From the NCBI GenBank assembly GCA_902809985.1, contig CADDXC010000001.1, positions 2,046,001 to 2,110,000 on the forward strand: a stretch of DNA of 64,000 nt, read 5' to 3'. Within the stretch, counting starts at the first letter, position 1. Each line of letters opens with the position of its first letter. Source of the DNA: Clostridiaceae bacterium BL-3. Its GTDB lineage: Bacteria; Bacillota; Clostridia; Clostridiales; Clostridiaceae. Positions 63,833 through 64,000 of the stretch are shown piece after piece. Under the pieces are notes generated by a model, which saw only the letters and a list, made by a program, of their open reading frames with translations, did no database searches and was not told the origin of the DNA. Position numbers and translations under genes: made by a program.

Positions 63833-64000
63833 ACAAATTCCCCCAAAATAAATATTTTTATTTAACATTCCACATAAATCTTTAAATTCCTTTAAATTCC
63901 TATCATTAATGTATATTCTTTTTATAATAACAGCAATTGTTTTTAAGAAAGTATTAAGAATAATATATTAAATTTGTTTATAAAATTAAACATATTATAT
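63833..64000. other. AT-rich edge without a recognised gene
   Basis: It holds the upstream region of the hydrolase gene and a short tandem copy of TTTAAATTCC near 63880-63900. No promoter of good quality and no ORF was seen. Confidence 0.5.

Overview
The window is very AT-rich, low-GC Firmicute DNA. Alpha/beta-type spore proteins, T-box, SAM-I, cobalamin and glycine riboswitches, class III fructose-1,6-bisphosphatase, a SufCBD system, cyclopropane fatty acid synthase, and strong GGAGG ribosome sites with many TTG or GTG starts all point to an anaerobic spore former of the genus Clostridium (sensu stricto). It looks like ordinary chromosome: no phage, transposase, rRNA or CRISPR was seen. Most genes lie on the minus strand.

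Layout. 1-2.6 kb: sufC-sufB-sufD for Fe-S assembly (sufD runs off the left edge), behind a pair of inverted 13-bp operator-like sites. 2.7-3.2 kb: a small DUF2292 gene under a SAM-I riboswitch. 3.2-15.3 kb: a DUF4317 protein; a plus-strand trio (HesB-like protein, zinc-ribbon membrane protein, PDZ-less HtrA protease); thiI with its cysteine desulfurase; a polysaccharide deacetylase; several unknowns; a HAD phosphatase; cfa; a CorC/HlyC-type CBS membrane protein. 15.4-15.9 kb: a tRNA operon (Gln-Lys-Leu) with a consensus promoter. 16-22.5 kb: a PocR-GGDEF-EAL protein, a four-S1-domain protein, a P1-family peptidase, an ECF S component, and a stand-alone SIR2-like protein. 22.6-24.3 kb: a cobalamin riboswitch with no B12 gene, a spore protein, and trpP under a tryptophan T-box. 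24.3-29.8 kb: a CBS protein, two unlisted small ORFs, an HNH protein, fbp and a phosphohexomutase. 29.9-35.2 kb: metal export (csoR-copA-copZ, then a Zn/Cd-type ATPase with its own promoter and operator). 35.3-37.4 kb: a beta-propeller, an L,D-transpeptidase and a coiled-coil protein.

37.5-45.8 kb is a complete chorismate, phenylalanine and tyrosine operon (aroF-tyrA-aroB-aroA-aroC-pheA-aroE-aroK). Just upstream of aroF is the best finding in the window. A consensus promoter is followed by a short, well-initiated ORF in which 13 of 20 consecutive residues are Tyr, Phe or Trp, and then by an intrinsic terminator. This is the layout of a ribosome-mediated attenuator that senses aromatic amino acids.

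46-64 kb: a CHAP-SH3 cell-wall hydrolase, an SdpI-like protein, a response regulator whose phospho-acceptor Asp is replaced by Glu, a short-chain dehydrogenase, thiol peroxidase, a glycine riboswitch in front of an ACT/UPF0210 pair, an HD-GYP protein, a chemoreceptor, trmB, a site-2 protease homologue, a phosphodiester glycosidase, a PIN-PhoH ATPase, a second spore protein and a secreted alpha/beta hydrolase. All functions are inferred by recognising motifs and families by eye; no database search was run.
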